A DNA stretch of 64,000 nt. Source: Phyllostachys edulis. Its lineage: Eukaryota; Streptophyta; Magnoliopsida; Poales; Poaceae. This document shows positions 22,901 through 34,320 of this stretch, in pieces. The notes beneath the pieces are model-generated. The model had not been told where the DNA came from. It ran no database searches and saw nothing but the letters and a program-made list of their open reading frames with translations. The stretch spans positions 71,798,976 to 71,862,975 of the forward strand of contig CM070553.1 of assembly GCA_036346405.1 (NCBI GenBank). The letters are read 5' to 3'. Both the position numbers and the translations under genes were made by a program. The stretch's first letter is position 1, and each line of letters starts with the position of its first letter.

Positions 22901-23480
22901 GGCTACAACCTCAAGTGGTTTAAGGAGGTCCGGTGAGCTGAGGAGTGGGTTGGGTTCAACCCAGATAGGAAAATGGCTCAGCCCAAGGAACAGTGTAGAG
23001 TTTTGAATTCAATTTTAACAGCTGAGACTTTAGGGATTCATTTGAGATAGCAATTCAACTCCAAAATTTATGAAATTTTAACAAGAGCTTGCTGACATCA
23101 TGATTAACCTTACATAAAATTTGCAGAGGTTTTTATGCACTGCATTTTTCTCAGGAAATTCATTAAGGCTGTTCAAGGAATTGTTTTACCTCCAAAAATT
23201 ATCAAACAAATTTTATAACTCATGATATTTTCAGCGAGGCTCCACAACATTTCTAGGACCAAGGAAAAATATTTCCAAGGGTTTGGCACAACATTTGTGA
23301 TAATAGGAAAATGAGTTTGACTTTTGTCAACAAGAGGTTTAGGTTTTTGAACCCCACCACTTTTGACAGGAATTACATGTGAGATCAGGGGTTTCAAGAT
23401 GTGAGAAAAAGTTTTAATTCCTACACATTTAATTACATTTGAAACAAACACCTGTTTAGGTATTTGGGATGTTACAAAAT

Positions 23481-23490
23481 CTCCCCCCCT
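23481..23490 (-). promoter_or_regulatory. Element A polypurine tract
   Basis: AAGGGGGGAG on the minus strand, four bases from the left LTR, preceded by a GGGACGAGATTTC block as in element B. Confidence 0.85.
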
Positions 23491-24541
23491 TACAGAAATC
23501 TCGTCCCGAGATTTTGGCTCAGGCGGGGAAGGAAGATGGGTAGTCTTTCCGTTTCCAAGTAACTCCATCCACGGAATGATTTGGCCATTGAACTTTTAGG
23601 ATCTTGAGGACACGATTCCTTGATCTTTGTTTAGCTTCTTCAAAGATACGAACCTTCCTTTAAGATTCTATCCATTTATAATATTTTTGTTGTACTTGGA
23701 TCTAATTCTCGAACTCTGTTCAGTCCAACCAACACTTTATTTAGTTACATAGTGTTCCCAGCTCGTTCCTTGTCGAGCCGGATTTTATTTGATCTATTTT
23801 ATTGCATTGTTTCTCATCAGGTCACAATTCTGACCAATCCTCTTGCACAACAAGAATTTCCAACGGAGCTTCCTTGGTTGGAACACGGAGGCACTCCTTT
23901 AACTAGGACACATGGAACACATCATGTACCCCTCAAGTGTAGTAGGCAATTCCATCTTATAAGCAACAGCTCCTTTCTTTTCGATGATGCGGTAAGGACC
24001 CACATATCGAGGAGCTAACTTGCTCTTGATGCGGAAACATTGATGGCCTTTTCGGTCTAACCATCAGTTTGAGGAGGGTAAGCTGATCTGAAAGAAACAC
24101 GAGTTTCCATAGCCTCTTATAGGCTATGCCAAAATTGAGAAGTGAGCAGAGAAGCACGATCAGAACGATCGTCTTGATTACCCGTGCAAATTTATGATCA
24201 CGGAATATGCAGAGATCCTTTGGAAGACCTACGAAGGTCATTTTGATGATGAGAGCTTGATCTTGACTCTAAGGTTGGTGGTGCATGGCCGTTGTTAGTT
24301 GGTGGAATGATTTGTGCAGTTAATTTGAACAACTTGTCCGGTTAATTCGGAGGCGATTTATTTGGTTAATTCCACTAACAACGGGATCTCGACTGCTAAC
24401 TAGCTTTACGAAGTCATCCTCATGACTAGCTATTTTAGAGGGACTAAGGTCGTTCTTAGTTGGTGGAGCAATTTGTGCAGTTACTCCACTAACAAACGAG
24501 ACCTTGGTGGGTTAACTAACTATCTGAGTCATCCCTCATGA
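23491..24541 (-). pseudogene. Element A integrase and C-terminal remnant
   Basis: Read on the minus strand, 23880-24180 holds fragments typical of a Ty3/Gypsy integrase end: a YPPQTDG-like piece, then after a deletion KLAPRYVGPYR-like and HDVFHVS-like pieces in shifting frames. Between 24290 and 24545 two degenerate copies of a roughly 130-bp block (GTTAGTTGGTGGA...GTGCAGTTA...CATGACTAG) stand in tandem with no coding sense. Most of pol between protease and integrase has been deleted. Confidence 0.6.
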
Positions 24542-25948
24542 CTAGTCTCTAAAGGGAATATGGCCGTTTAGGCCACAAAGGTTCGAGGCAACAACGGTAT
24601 GTGATGCCCTTAAAATGTAAAGGGCGAAATGTGCCACTTTAGTCAAATGATCGATGACAACCCAGATGGCATTATGGGGTTTGGGGCAAGCTAGTAAGAT
24701 CTTTTTGAAACCGGGTTGGCGCCGGGCACCAGATAAAAGAGCGTAATAAAGATCGCCAACAATGGCAAAAGATTGAGATACAAAGGAATGAGGCGCTCCT
24801 GAATTGAATAAAATAATATCAGGGCAAGAGTTAACAAGAAGCGTACCTAACACGATGTCAGGTACCTCCAGAGCTTTCTCAGCCGAGATGGAGTTGACTG
24901 GATCAAAAACGACCCTCCAGTCATGATGAGTTGCAGGTGCATGTGATCGAATCACGGGCCGCGAAAAGAAACGAGAGGTTGCTCCTGAATTAAACAAAAC
25001 AGTAGCTGAATGGGAGTTAGCACAAGGTGTACCCGATACTACATCAGGTGCCTCCTGCATTCTCCCAGCTGAAATGGATTTGGCTTGACTACGAGTGATC
25101 TTCTGCTGCTTCAGAGGGCAATTGTTGGCGTAGTGCCCTTTCTTGCTACATAAGAAACAAGTAATTCCGGCAAATGAATTGCGGGGACCACCTTGCTGAC
25201 TCGCAGGTGCACGCGATTGAGGCACGGTCTGCGAAAGATGAGAGGTTGCTGCAAGCTCCTTAGGGCAATCAATAGCATAATGGCCCTTGAGGTTGCAGAA
25301 GAAACAAGTGATATTGGCAACCTTGCTGAAGTCACCCGAAGTGTTCTCCTGACACTTGCGACGATCCTTTGGCTTTTTCTTCTTGCCCACAGCAGCAACG
25401 GGATTTTCAACCACGAGCTGAAAGTCGGGGAAGGTATAGACTGGTAATCTATCCCGCAGCTCCTCAGACGAATCATCCAAGAACTCTTCTGGTTTGGAGG
25501 CATTGGCGATTTCGATGCTTGCAGATGACCGAAGAAGCAGTCACTGTAGTTCCAAAGACTTGGCAATTACCAGGTTCATACTACACTCCTTGGGATAGTG
25601 ATCGCTTCCCTCGCAAAGGAAACAAGTAACTTTGGCAGCCGGACAATCTCCGGTAAGTGATCTTTGTCACGCTTTGGACAGTCAGTGGTACCTTTGGTTC
25701 TTTGTAGTGTCCTTCCTCACCACAACGCCGACACACCTTGACTCTTCCTAGTTCGCAATCTTCGGCGAAATGCCCCTTTTCACCACGGCCAAGGCAAAAA
25801 GGAGGCGATTGCCGCTTTTCAGGGCAATAGGGCCACAATCCGAACATCGGCGAGCGGAGCGCTTGCAAGCCTCGTCTCGGGCAGCTTGAGCTAGAGAGAT
25901 TTCATCGGCCGACTTGTCGACCTAGTCCGCCTTCGACTGCCCGGACAT
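24542..25948 (-). pseudogene. Element A gag-protease remnant fused to integrase piece
   Basis: A likely ATG is at 25948 (MSGQSKAD) with an early stop, then two knuckle pieces near 25820 and 25730 (HFAEDC, CRRCGEEGHY). A 312-codon open frame (25480-24542, entered without ATG) holds CCHC knuckles at residues 59-72 and 108-121. Two tandem copies of a retropepsin active-site segment follow, with FNSGA at residues 163-167 and 225-229. Active enzymes have DSGA or DTGA, so the catalytic Asp is Asn in both copies. It then runs directly into an integrase piece (AIWVVIDHLTKVAHF, residues 271-285). Reverse transcriptase and RNase H are skipped entirely. This is a deletion derivative, perhaps translated but not enzymatically active. 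Confidence 0.75.
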
Positions 25949-26820
25949 CTGCTACGAAGAGATGGGTTAACACGAAACCCGAGGATTAGAAGTTGAAGAA
26001 AGCGAAAAGGATGCCAGCGACTAGTGGAATGGAACATCACCCTAACCGAAAGCCAACAAAATAGATAGTACAGATCCCTATCGAGTTAATAATAGATTAG
26101 ATGATAATAAATGTAAACTAATGAAACAAGCAGAATAAAAGAAGTTATAGAGAGCCTAATAAGGAAGAAGCAAAAACAGCAAGGAAAAGTACTTTAAAAG
26201 CTTCCAAAAATGACTCCAAAATAGCAAGGAAAACATAAGATTAAAGGCCAACTTCCCAACACAACTAACTTGTATTGAATGAACGAGTAATTGGTTGAGA
26301 AGATAAAATTTCAGCACACTACTCCAATTTCTAACACTACTCAAAAGCAAGGTAAAACCAAGAGAATAGGTGTTAGATACTTAGCTAACTAGTATCACAT
26401 CTTACCCTTTCATTCCCACAAGTTTTAGTTGATTAACCTCTCATTTTGTACCCTATTTAGAACCTTTGAGCTTGCTGTCCGGAAATTGACGCTTGCTGTC
26501 CAGATTTTGCATCCAAGCTTCCAGTCAAAATTGGCCATTCCAGAAGCTTCAAAACCTTATAAATGGGCAGCTAATACTTCAATTTGCCAAACTCATTGAT
26601 TCCCCAAAACCCATTTAATCGATAACCACTATCTTTGGAGGGAAAGAGAGGAAAACAATTTTTAAAACTCAAACTAGAGCAAGATGAGATAGAAAGCTAA
26701 GATAGGTAAGGAGTAAAAGTAGAGACTTTACTTAAGCTTTCATAAACCCTTTGATATTTTGAAATTAAGTTTTCCAAAACATCCTAAAACGACCAAGCTT
26801 GGGTTACTACGGTCGAGATA
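25949..26820 (-). other. Element A leader between gag start and primer-binding site
   Basis: AT-rich, non-coding, about 0.87 kb. The segment 26588-26604 contains the 17 bases that reappear at a deletion junction in the right LTR (29551-29567). No gene is seen. Confidence 0.6.
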
Positions 26821-26831
26821 GCTCGATACCA
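26821..26831 (-). promoter_or_regulatory. Element A primer-binding site
   Basis: The minus strand reads TGGTATCGAGC, four bases inside the right LTR. It resembles the initiator Met tRNA site of B (TGGTATCAGAGC) but lacks AG. Confidence 0.8.
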
Positions 26832-26835
26832 ACTT

Positions 26836-29800
26836 TGTGAGGACCCCGGTTTATTAGGCTTGTAATACTTAGTCATCCATTGACCCTAGCATCACAAACA
26901 TAATAACCCGTGTCTTCGAGATATGTATACTTCCCAGAAATGCAGTATACACACCTCTTTACAAAATCATGCATCAAGTTCATACAAGACATAGAACCAA
27001 GCACGAACTAGAATAAAAGACATACATAATATAGAGAGAGTTATTACAAGAGGAGAGGCCAACAGGCCAAACAACAAATACAAAACTAAAATAAATAGCG
27101 GAAGCAAAAGTGCCATAAGATGGCTATAAACAAAAGCCAATTAGTATGCCTTTACCCACAAGGCAACCAACCGGACCGCCAAGCTAGTCGTCAAACCCGA
27201 AGCACATCTCACAAGAGTGAAGCCCTTGGGGCTCACCTTCTTTCTCTGCAACAAAGTTATTAAGCAAAGCAAATGAGTACAAAAATGTACTCGCAAGACT
27301 GACGTGTAATATAACAGAACTATAGTTTAACTACATGCAAGCTTTATTTAGTGGATGAGGCTTTGGACTCATTTTAGCATAAAGCAAGTTTTCCCTTTGC
27401 AATAATGTAATAGATTTAAAGCAATTTGACAAAGCATTTTTTTAAATGTTGAAGTATCAACGATACAATAATAATAACAACAATCAGAACAACCTGGAAG
27501 TGACTAACCCAATAGTCACCACAACAATAGTATGAACATCCATTCATACCAACCATGTCAATTTTTAATTAAAGGTTGTAGTCTAGTTCTCACAGGCGTT
27601 TCGGCGTGTCCATAACCTAGGGCGAGGCTATTGAATAGTTTTAACCTGCGGGGTGTACCAATGTACCCACACATCAGACCGCCTTTTAGCCACATGATTT
27701 AGCACACTTCCTTTGGTATGCCGCACGGCTAAGTCCTCTGAGACATTTCCAATGGACGATGCTAATTAAGAGTCAAGAACCCACAGGATAAGGACACATT
27801 AGGCAACCCTAGCCGATGCTGCTAATGCTCCCTCCCACACCACACACACATTTTCTTGTAAAACATACCAACCGACCGGCTCATAATTAACACCTCCCAA
27901 AGTACTTAGTCAAGAGAGGTCCCATATCCCCTCGTGTGGTTAGCACGCAAAATTGCTCGAAACGATGGCGCAAGTAACTCGGTCCTTATTGACTCGGGCA
28001 TACTACCACATTCCAAAAACCACACCATCCATCCAATATGCCCAAGTCCAAATAGTTTTCATTTTTATTTGTTTACAAATTAACAAATCATACAAGGGGA
28101 CATAATGGAATAATAGTTTTTGTGTGATCAAGGTCATCGACATAATGTCGACAACCGCCCATTTCTACCGTTATCTAAGCATTGCTAAGCATGACATCGT
28201 AAAAACAATAAAAGAGCATAATTAAATCACCGGGCTCTAATTCACCAGCGATATTAGTAACTTATGGTTTGTGGCAGGGGGTAACAATTTAGAGGCAACA
28301 ATACAATAGGAATAGCTACCTCTAATCGATAAAATTACTTTGACACAAAAGCATGCATACATACAAGTTAAACAAAATATTAGACTTTGAAAGTAATGGG
28401 ATTAAGCGGGATATGATCAAACTGCTTGCCTTGCTGGAGTTAACCAATTTGCTGTAGAGTAACACTCATGGGATCAACCCACTCGTCGAAACCTAATCAA
28501 AAAGGCGATAAGAACCGATAAGAACGAGGAAAACCAAAAGACAGCACAGCAAACTAACTCCAAATGCTCTGAAATTTCTACAGAAGCAAGAGGATGATTT
28601 TTAGGGAATTTAGCAACAATAACCAATGGATTTGGATTCTCAATGCAAAAGATATGAGCAAAACAATTCTGCTCAGCCCTAAAAATACCAAACTGCCACT
28701 ATTCACTAATTTAATGATTAGGCAACATTTTCTAGAAGGGTGGTGATACTGAGATTTTTACTGTAAAACCAGCACCTCATGAGATGAATAACACAATTGA
28801 GTTCATCTCATTTGGAGCTATTATGCATTTTCTATACTTTTTCAAAAACAAGAACTTGAACAAAATGAAATTGCACAAGGAAGCTTTTTGAAAACAGTGA
28901 CAAGTCTAAATCTTATTCTAACATTTAGTTTACTAATAGAGGAAGCCAACAAAGTTGGATTCACTCAAAAAGGAGCTCTAGAGAATTACTTATGCATTTT
29001 ACAAGTTAATTTGAATTTTTATTGCAACATTTAAAGCTAGTTTTGAAAACTATTTGCACATGCATGTTCTGGATCTGAACTGAGCCCATAACCATTTTTA
29101 GATTAGAGCCCAGTCCAAACCAGAGCTACAGAAATTTGAATCACCCTATTTGGATTTAAATTGAATTAGTTATGCATTTTTAAAGTTCATACCTTTTTCA
29201 GTTTATAAATAAGTGCTCACTGGAATTTCTAAACTTTCAAAACAGAGGGGGAGGACGTGAACCGTTGATCTAAATCAAACGGCCCAAGACCTCCAGAGGA
29301 AAACGCGCACGCGCCTGTGCAGGTCCAGAGAACAAGGGCCGTTGATCTTGGATCCAACGGTCCATGTCCTCCCTGCCACGCTGCGCGCAACGGAGGGGAG
29401 GTCGTGGCCGTTGATACCGCATCCAACGAACCACAACACATGAGGGAGGACCGGGACGGTCCAGATCAAACGAGGGAGGTCCTGAGCGGCTGAGATCTTC
29501 CAAAGAAAGATCTAAACTATCAAGATCTCCCCAAGGAAGATCTACATCGTCAAACTCATTGATTCCCGAGAGGCTACCAAGGCTCGACGTCGGCGATGAG
29601 GACCTCGCCGGCGCCAACCAAGGGCATCAATGTGTGCGCAATAGTGTTGCGCACACACTGGGACCACTCTCGACGGCGGCGGCGGCCTAAGTCACCGGCG
29701 AGCCGGAGAGGAACGAGATGATCAACACGGCCAAAACACAAACAGCGATAAAGAGCTCTGCAGCGTTCATTCAAGCGGGTGCCCAAGAAAAGCTCATAAC

Positions 29801-29884
29801 AACATTCATGCAGTGCCCGGCTCTAGAGGACTATCGGGAAGTACACGGAGGTCTGAAGGAGCCGAGGAGGTTGGAGGAGCCGGT
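26836..29884 (-). repeat. Element A right LTR, internally deleted and truncated
   Basis: It starts TGTGAGGACCCCGG and follows the left LTR through 29553. There 579 bp (left-copy positions 20322-20900) are missing and replaced by ten bases. Homology resumes at 29564 and stops near 29884, where the Copia element D begins. About 2.3 kb of LTR, including the TATA and palindrome-array region, is absent. No genes are supported. Confidence 0.88.
29551..29567. other. Deletion junction with templated filler
   Basis: The 17 bases CAAACTCATTGATTCCC at the junction also occur at 26588-26604 inside element A, 3 kb away. The outer CAA and TCCC match the LTR sequence on the two sides of the deletion, so ten inserted bases were copied with short homologies at each end. 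Confidence 0.75.
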
Positions 29885-29902
29885 GGCCTTCTTTCGACGA
29901 CC

Positions 29903-31306
29903 ATGGCGTCGACTCCTTCAACGCATTTATTTATCTTTTCAAATGATCCCGATGAGGTACGTCCTACACTTGCTAATATGAAACGTGCTTTAGCCTTTGC
30001 TGAAAGAAGAATAGATAAGCAAGAAAGAACGATTAAGAAACAAGATGCCATAATTGATGACTTGAACCTAGAAGTTGATAGGCTCAAATCCATTAATCCT
30101 GCTGATGATTGTGATTCTTGCTCTAGCTTGCTTAATGAACTAGCAAATCTGAAATCTGCTCATTCCTCTGTTACTAATCAACTGAAAGATGCTTTTGATG
30201 AACTACAAACTCTCAAGTCTAGTCCTGCTTGCATGAATGCCATTGCTCTTGATGTGACTGCTGTGGATGCTATTCCTTTACCCTGTTCAAATTGTGCTTT
30301 ACTTGAATTAAAATTGAATAGCGCTATAGAAGAATTGCAGAAATTTGATGCTAGTCACATGTGTTCTCATTGTGAGGATAGTAGGATTAAAATGAAGGAG
30401 ATGAATGAAATGGTTCTTTACTCTAAAACTGCTTCATGTGAAAACTGTGTTAAACTCACAATTGAGAATGATGCCTTAATCAAGACTCTAGAAGAGAAAG
30501 CTAAAATTGAACAATCCATGTCCATGACTGCTTCCAAGAAAGTTGTTGATTCTAATTCTTGTGATCTTTGCATTGAAATTGGGCATAATGTAGATAAGAT
30601 ACAAGAAGCTTTTAGAGTTAAGTTCAAAGAGCAGTTGGATAGGATTAGAGATGACTATTGTGTGTCTTGTGAGGCTTTGAAAGCCGAGGTAGCTCACTAT
30701 AAGGAAAAGTCTGATAGGGCTAGCAAGTCAAATAAATGTGCCTCATGTAAGGAGCTAGCCAAACAAAATGACTACCTTAACAGCACTCTTGAGAGATTTA
30801 CTGGTGGGAGGAAGAACCTCAACATGATTCTAGACAAATCTAAGGTGAGTGTGAATAAGAGTGGCGTAGGATTTAATTCCCTAGAGCATTCCAAGAACCA
30901 TCCACCTAAGGTTATTAGAGCTATTGAGAGTGGCCTGCTTGAGGTAGAACCCTCTAAGCCATCCAAGATAGTCTTTAAATCTGCTGGTTTTGCCCAAACC
31001 CCTTCTAGTAAGATATGTACTTCTACTTCATCAAGTCAGACCCCTCAAAAAGTCAAGTACTATTGCACCTTCTGCAAGAAGGATGGCCACATTGTTGAGT
31101 TCTACTTCCGTAGAGCCAAGATTGAGAGGAAGGAGAGGATGAGTGCTTTGAGAACCATTAGAGGAGTCCCTTCACCTGCTGTAGTCTCTAGAGCCAGGCA
31201 GCTTGTTTTTCCTACTAGACATAGGCCTGGGTTCGTAGATGACTTCTTTGACTCTTTTGGTGGCTCTAGACAGCGTTTTGGTTTAGGATATCGTGAGGAG
31301 AGACCA
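29903..31306 (+). CDS. Copia gag, N-terminally truncated (interrupted by C)
   Basis: The frame is open from upstream A-LTR DNA, and the first useful ATG is 29903 (MASTPSTHLF). This is 468 codons up to the insertion of C after Pro at 31304-31306. Most of it is charged, heptad-like coiled coil punctuated by seven CxxC pairs, then a knuckle CTFCKKDGHIVEFY whose last Cys is Tyr. Counting from 29813, the pairs start at residues 100, 158, 184, 209, 250, 283 and 309, and the knuckle is at 418-431. The capsid-like N-terminal half normal for Copia gag is missing. The frame continues past 31306 only into LTR sequence of C. Function would be nucleic-acid binding and particle assembly. I infer it is non-functional. 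Confidence 0.8.
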
Positions 31307-34305
31307 TGTAACATCCCAATTTTCAGAGCTTTAAAAACCTTTTAAATAGTGTAATGAGAAAATTCATCATTTGGATTTATTTGAATTTAAATTAAAAAGC
31401 TTAATATTTGACTTTGTGTAACAAAACAATTTAATATGACTAAAGTCAACATGAACAATAGTCAAAACTATTTTATTTGGATTCTATGAGCTTGGACATA
31501 TTTTCTAGAATTTTCTGGAATTTTTCCAAGTTCATTTGCTATTTTCCATTGCTTATTTGAATTTCTGGTAATTTCTTAAAAAGAAAAAGCTATATAAATC
31601 TCCAAACAGTCGCTGGGCCGAATCTCTCCGGCCCAACTCCTTTCCCCCGCGCCAACCCACTTGGCCCATCGTTTCCTCGCCGCTGGATCAAGAACGACGC
31701 TGGATCTCACTTGCAGCTGCTCTCGCTTCTCTCTCGGCGCGTGGGCCCTTCTGACGTCGTCGTCCCCGACCTGGTCTTCGTCTCCGCGTCGCTGCCGCGT
31801 CCGCCATTGTCGTTGCTCCGAGTCCGTCCGACAATATCGCAACCGGCGTCGATTTTGTCTTGCGGATGATCGCTTCTAAAGCCCTATCCTCCCGGACTCA
31901 TTCAAATGTTTTGAATTTCAAACTTCGCCTTATCCCTCCTTTCTCGCGTTTTCGTTTTGGGTTGTTTGATCGCCGCCATCATCGCTATACTGACATCCCC
32001 GACGCCTATAAAGGGACCTCTAGCCTCGCCTTGCTTCCTTTCCCAAATCCCCACCCATTTCCCCAGAGCTCTGCGCCGCCACATTCCCCATCTAGGGTTT
32101 CGCCGCCGCACCTCTTCGCCATCAAATTGCCGTCGCCGTCGCCGCCGCCGCGTCGTCATCGAAAGTCTTGCCATCGACCGCCATCACCTCCTCTACCTCC
32201 GGACGATCGCCGTCGCCTAAACCTCACGGGGCGCCCGTCCGACAAAACCGAAGGTCTCCTCCGCTCCGACCTCGCCGCCACCACAGCCACCCCAACCACG
32301 GGCTGCACGGAAGGTGCGCAATAGCCTCAACAACACGCCCATAGCACCCACCCCTCGGCGACCACCGTAGCGCCGGTGACCATTGGGTCCCGTCCGCCCG
32401 CCGCCGCCGTGCGTCCTCGCCGGCGTGGGCGCCAGTCACGTGCCACCTCGGCCTCGTACTGCGTGTCATCCGGGTGGCGCCAGCGTCGGCGCCGCCTTGC
32501 TGGTTCGCCACCTCGGCCCCTCTCGGTCGGTGGCTCGGTGGGCTTGGTCCACGTGGTAGTGCCTCTAACATGTGGGTCCCACATGTCGATTTTCTTTATT
32601 TATTTCTTTTCCGAAAATCCTGGTGACGCCATCTTGATGTCATCTTTGGCGCAATATTCGATTTTTCATTGAAAAATAATTCGGAATTCGATAAATCCTA
32701 TTTTTAGGGTTTTCTTTAGATTTAAACTTTGAAACTCCATATCTTTTGCATCCTAACTCCAAATCCATCCATTCAAATTTCTAAATTCATCTAAAATCCA
32801 GATCTATCTATTGGAGATTTTTAATTATTTTATTGGAGTTATTTGCCTCTGTTATTTATTTAGTTTGTTTGTTTGCCTTGTTTGCGAGTAGACTTGACGT
32901 TCTTTGAAAGAGTTGACGAAGAAGGACCTTTCCAAGATCAAGATCAATTCCTAGATCCTTTTCAAGGCAAGCTATACCTTTGACCATCTTGATTCCCAGT
33001 TTGCTAAATTATTTTATTTTAAATTCTTGCATTATTAATTCAAGTAATTATTTAAATGATTTTGGGAGTAGATGTAAATGCCTAATTGTTATGCCATCCT
33101 TGTTAATTGCTATGTCTAAATTCTTTGTCGCCTTAGTTGATAATTAGTTGGTTAATATTGTAGCACCAACGTGGGTTGGTTAGAACGATTAGATTGCTTA
33201 GTCATGCCACGACTCATCTATTCATGTTTAGTTGCAATTATTAACGACTAAGTGAATATGCAATATTGTAATAATCTGTGTGTACTATGTGTCTTTGTGG
33301 CATATGTTATCGTAAAATCAACAAGGTGGAAAAAGGATTTGGATTGGCGCAAGGGGTGGATCTTGTGTGAATTGGTGGTCTATGTGGATTTGTGTGGATA
33401 ATATTAATCTGTGTGTCTATGTGGTTGGGTTAGTGGAAGTCTTGCCTTGGTCGATTAAGGACCTCACCATGTGCGCTAAAATGAGCTTCTGTGCGACCAC
33501 ATGCTGTTTTGAGACAGGCCTAGCATAGTAAGATAAGGTATCTGAAATGCTCTGTTATAGTTAGTGCTAGCTACACTAATTATATCTTGTGGGTAAAGTG
33601 TACAAACTCTGCAGAGTGTAACTTAATCTATTGAATAGCGCGTCATGATCATGGACAATGCTCGGGATTTAACACTAGGGGTAGAATTTCATAAAAGCGT
33701 GTGGGAAGGGAGCTATGTGATTAAATCATCTAGCTATGTGAATAACTGTTGTTAGGGTCAGTGTGTCTTGTGAAATAACTTGTTAAAATTATTATTGTCT
33801 ATTTGTTTTACCTACTTTCAATCTATTTAATTGTATTAAATTGCAAAAGTTGCATTCACGCAAAAGAACCACAGAATGCCTTTCTCTTGTAATAAGCTTT
33901 GCATGTATACATTGCATTCTGTGGTGTGGCTTGCGATGCACGGTGTACTCACGCTTGTTTTGACGAATCAAGCGGAGGAGGAGTCTTCACCGACTTACGA
34001 GGGCGAGTTCATCGAAGGTGCCTAATCGTGAGGTCTTGATCGATCGGTTGCTGTGGTGAATCGATGGGATGCCACTACCGCTTCTGCTTCATTGCCGTTT
34101 ATTTTCTCTGTTAGCCTGCGTGGCTCAATAAATGTAAACTTCGACCTTAAGGTCAAAACCATTATTTAATAATCAAAGTTATTCGTTTATGTTATATTTA
34201 AGCTTGTATGGATCGATTTCGGTTTTGTTAACCTGTGTGCACTAGCATGATCTGAGGCTAGTCACGATAAACCTGAAGGTCTGAATTGTAATTTGGGTCC
34301 CGACA
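31307..34305 (+). repeat. Element C left LTR
   Basis: A TATA box lies at 31591-31598 (TATATAAA) and a second one at 32007-32014 (TATAAAGG), followed by GC-rich DNA. A 12-bp palindrome ACTCTGCAGAGT is at 33606-33617. A weak counterpart of the conserved stem-loop is near 33935-33951. Long reading frames between 31660 and 32670 on both strands lie in GC-rich LTR DNA and show no protein family. Confidence 0.92.
31591..31598 (+). promoter_or_regulatory. TATA box of element C left LTR
   Basis: TATATAAA, 284 bp into the LTR. The same box is at 40265-40272 in the right LTR. The second candidate at 32007 is also conserved (40676-40683). Confidence 0.55.
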
Positions 34306-34309
34306 AAAG

Positions 34310-34320
34310 TGGTATCGAGT
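34310..34320 (+). promoter_or_regulatory. Element C primer-binding site
   Basis: TGGTATCGAGT, four bases after the left LTR. It is the Met-tRNA type seen in A and B, with AG missing relative to B. Confidence 0.8.

Larger units (their letters stand above)
18770..23476 (-). repeat. Element A left LTR, second segment
   Basis: This continues the LTR interrupted at 8080 and ends GGGATGTTACA at 23476. It holds a TCGAC hairpin (18904-18918), an AGGTC-rich zone (20240-20770), a TATA box (21641-21649, minus) and a palindrome array (22140-22900). The matching right LTR lacks positions 20322-20900 and everything past about 21213. No gene is supported in these 4.7 kb. Confidence 0.9.
6904..29884 (-). 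mobile_element. Element A: degenerate Tekay-like Ty3/Gypsy retrotransposon
   Basis: The left LTR (6904-8080 plus 18770-23476, about 5.9 kb) and the right LTR (26836 to about 29884, truncated) surround a 3.4-kb internal region on the minus strand. The internal region has a polypurine tract by the left LTR, a Met-tRNA-type primer-binding site by the right LTR, gag zinc knuckles, protease-like and integrase remnants, but no reverse transcriptase that I can see. Element B interrupts the left LTR. In transcription order the right LTR is the 5' LTR, and its truncation removes the segment that carries the TATA box in the left copy, so A should be inactive. Confidence 0.88.

Noticed and set aside
31660..32672. 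Frames up to 154 codons in C's left LTR (and 40329-41293 in the right)
   Set aside because: These are broken differently in the two LTRs, are Arg/Pro/Ser-rich, and lie next to TATA boxes, so they are likely untranslated LTR leader.
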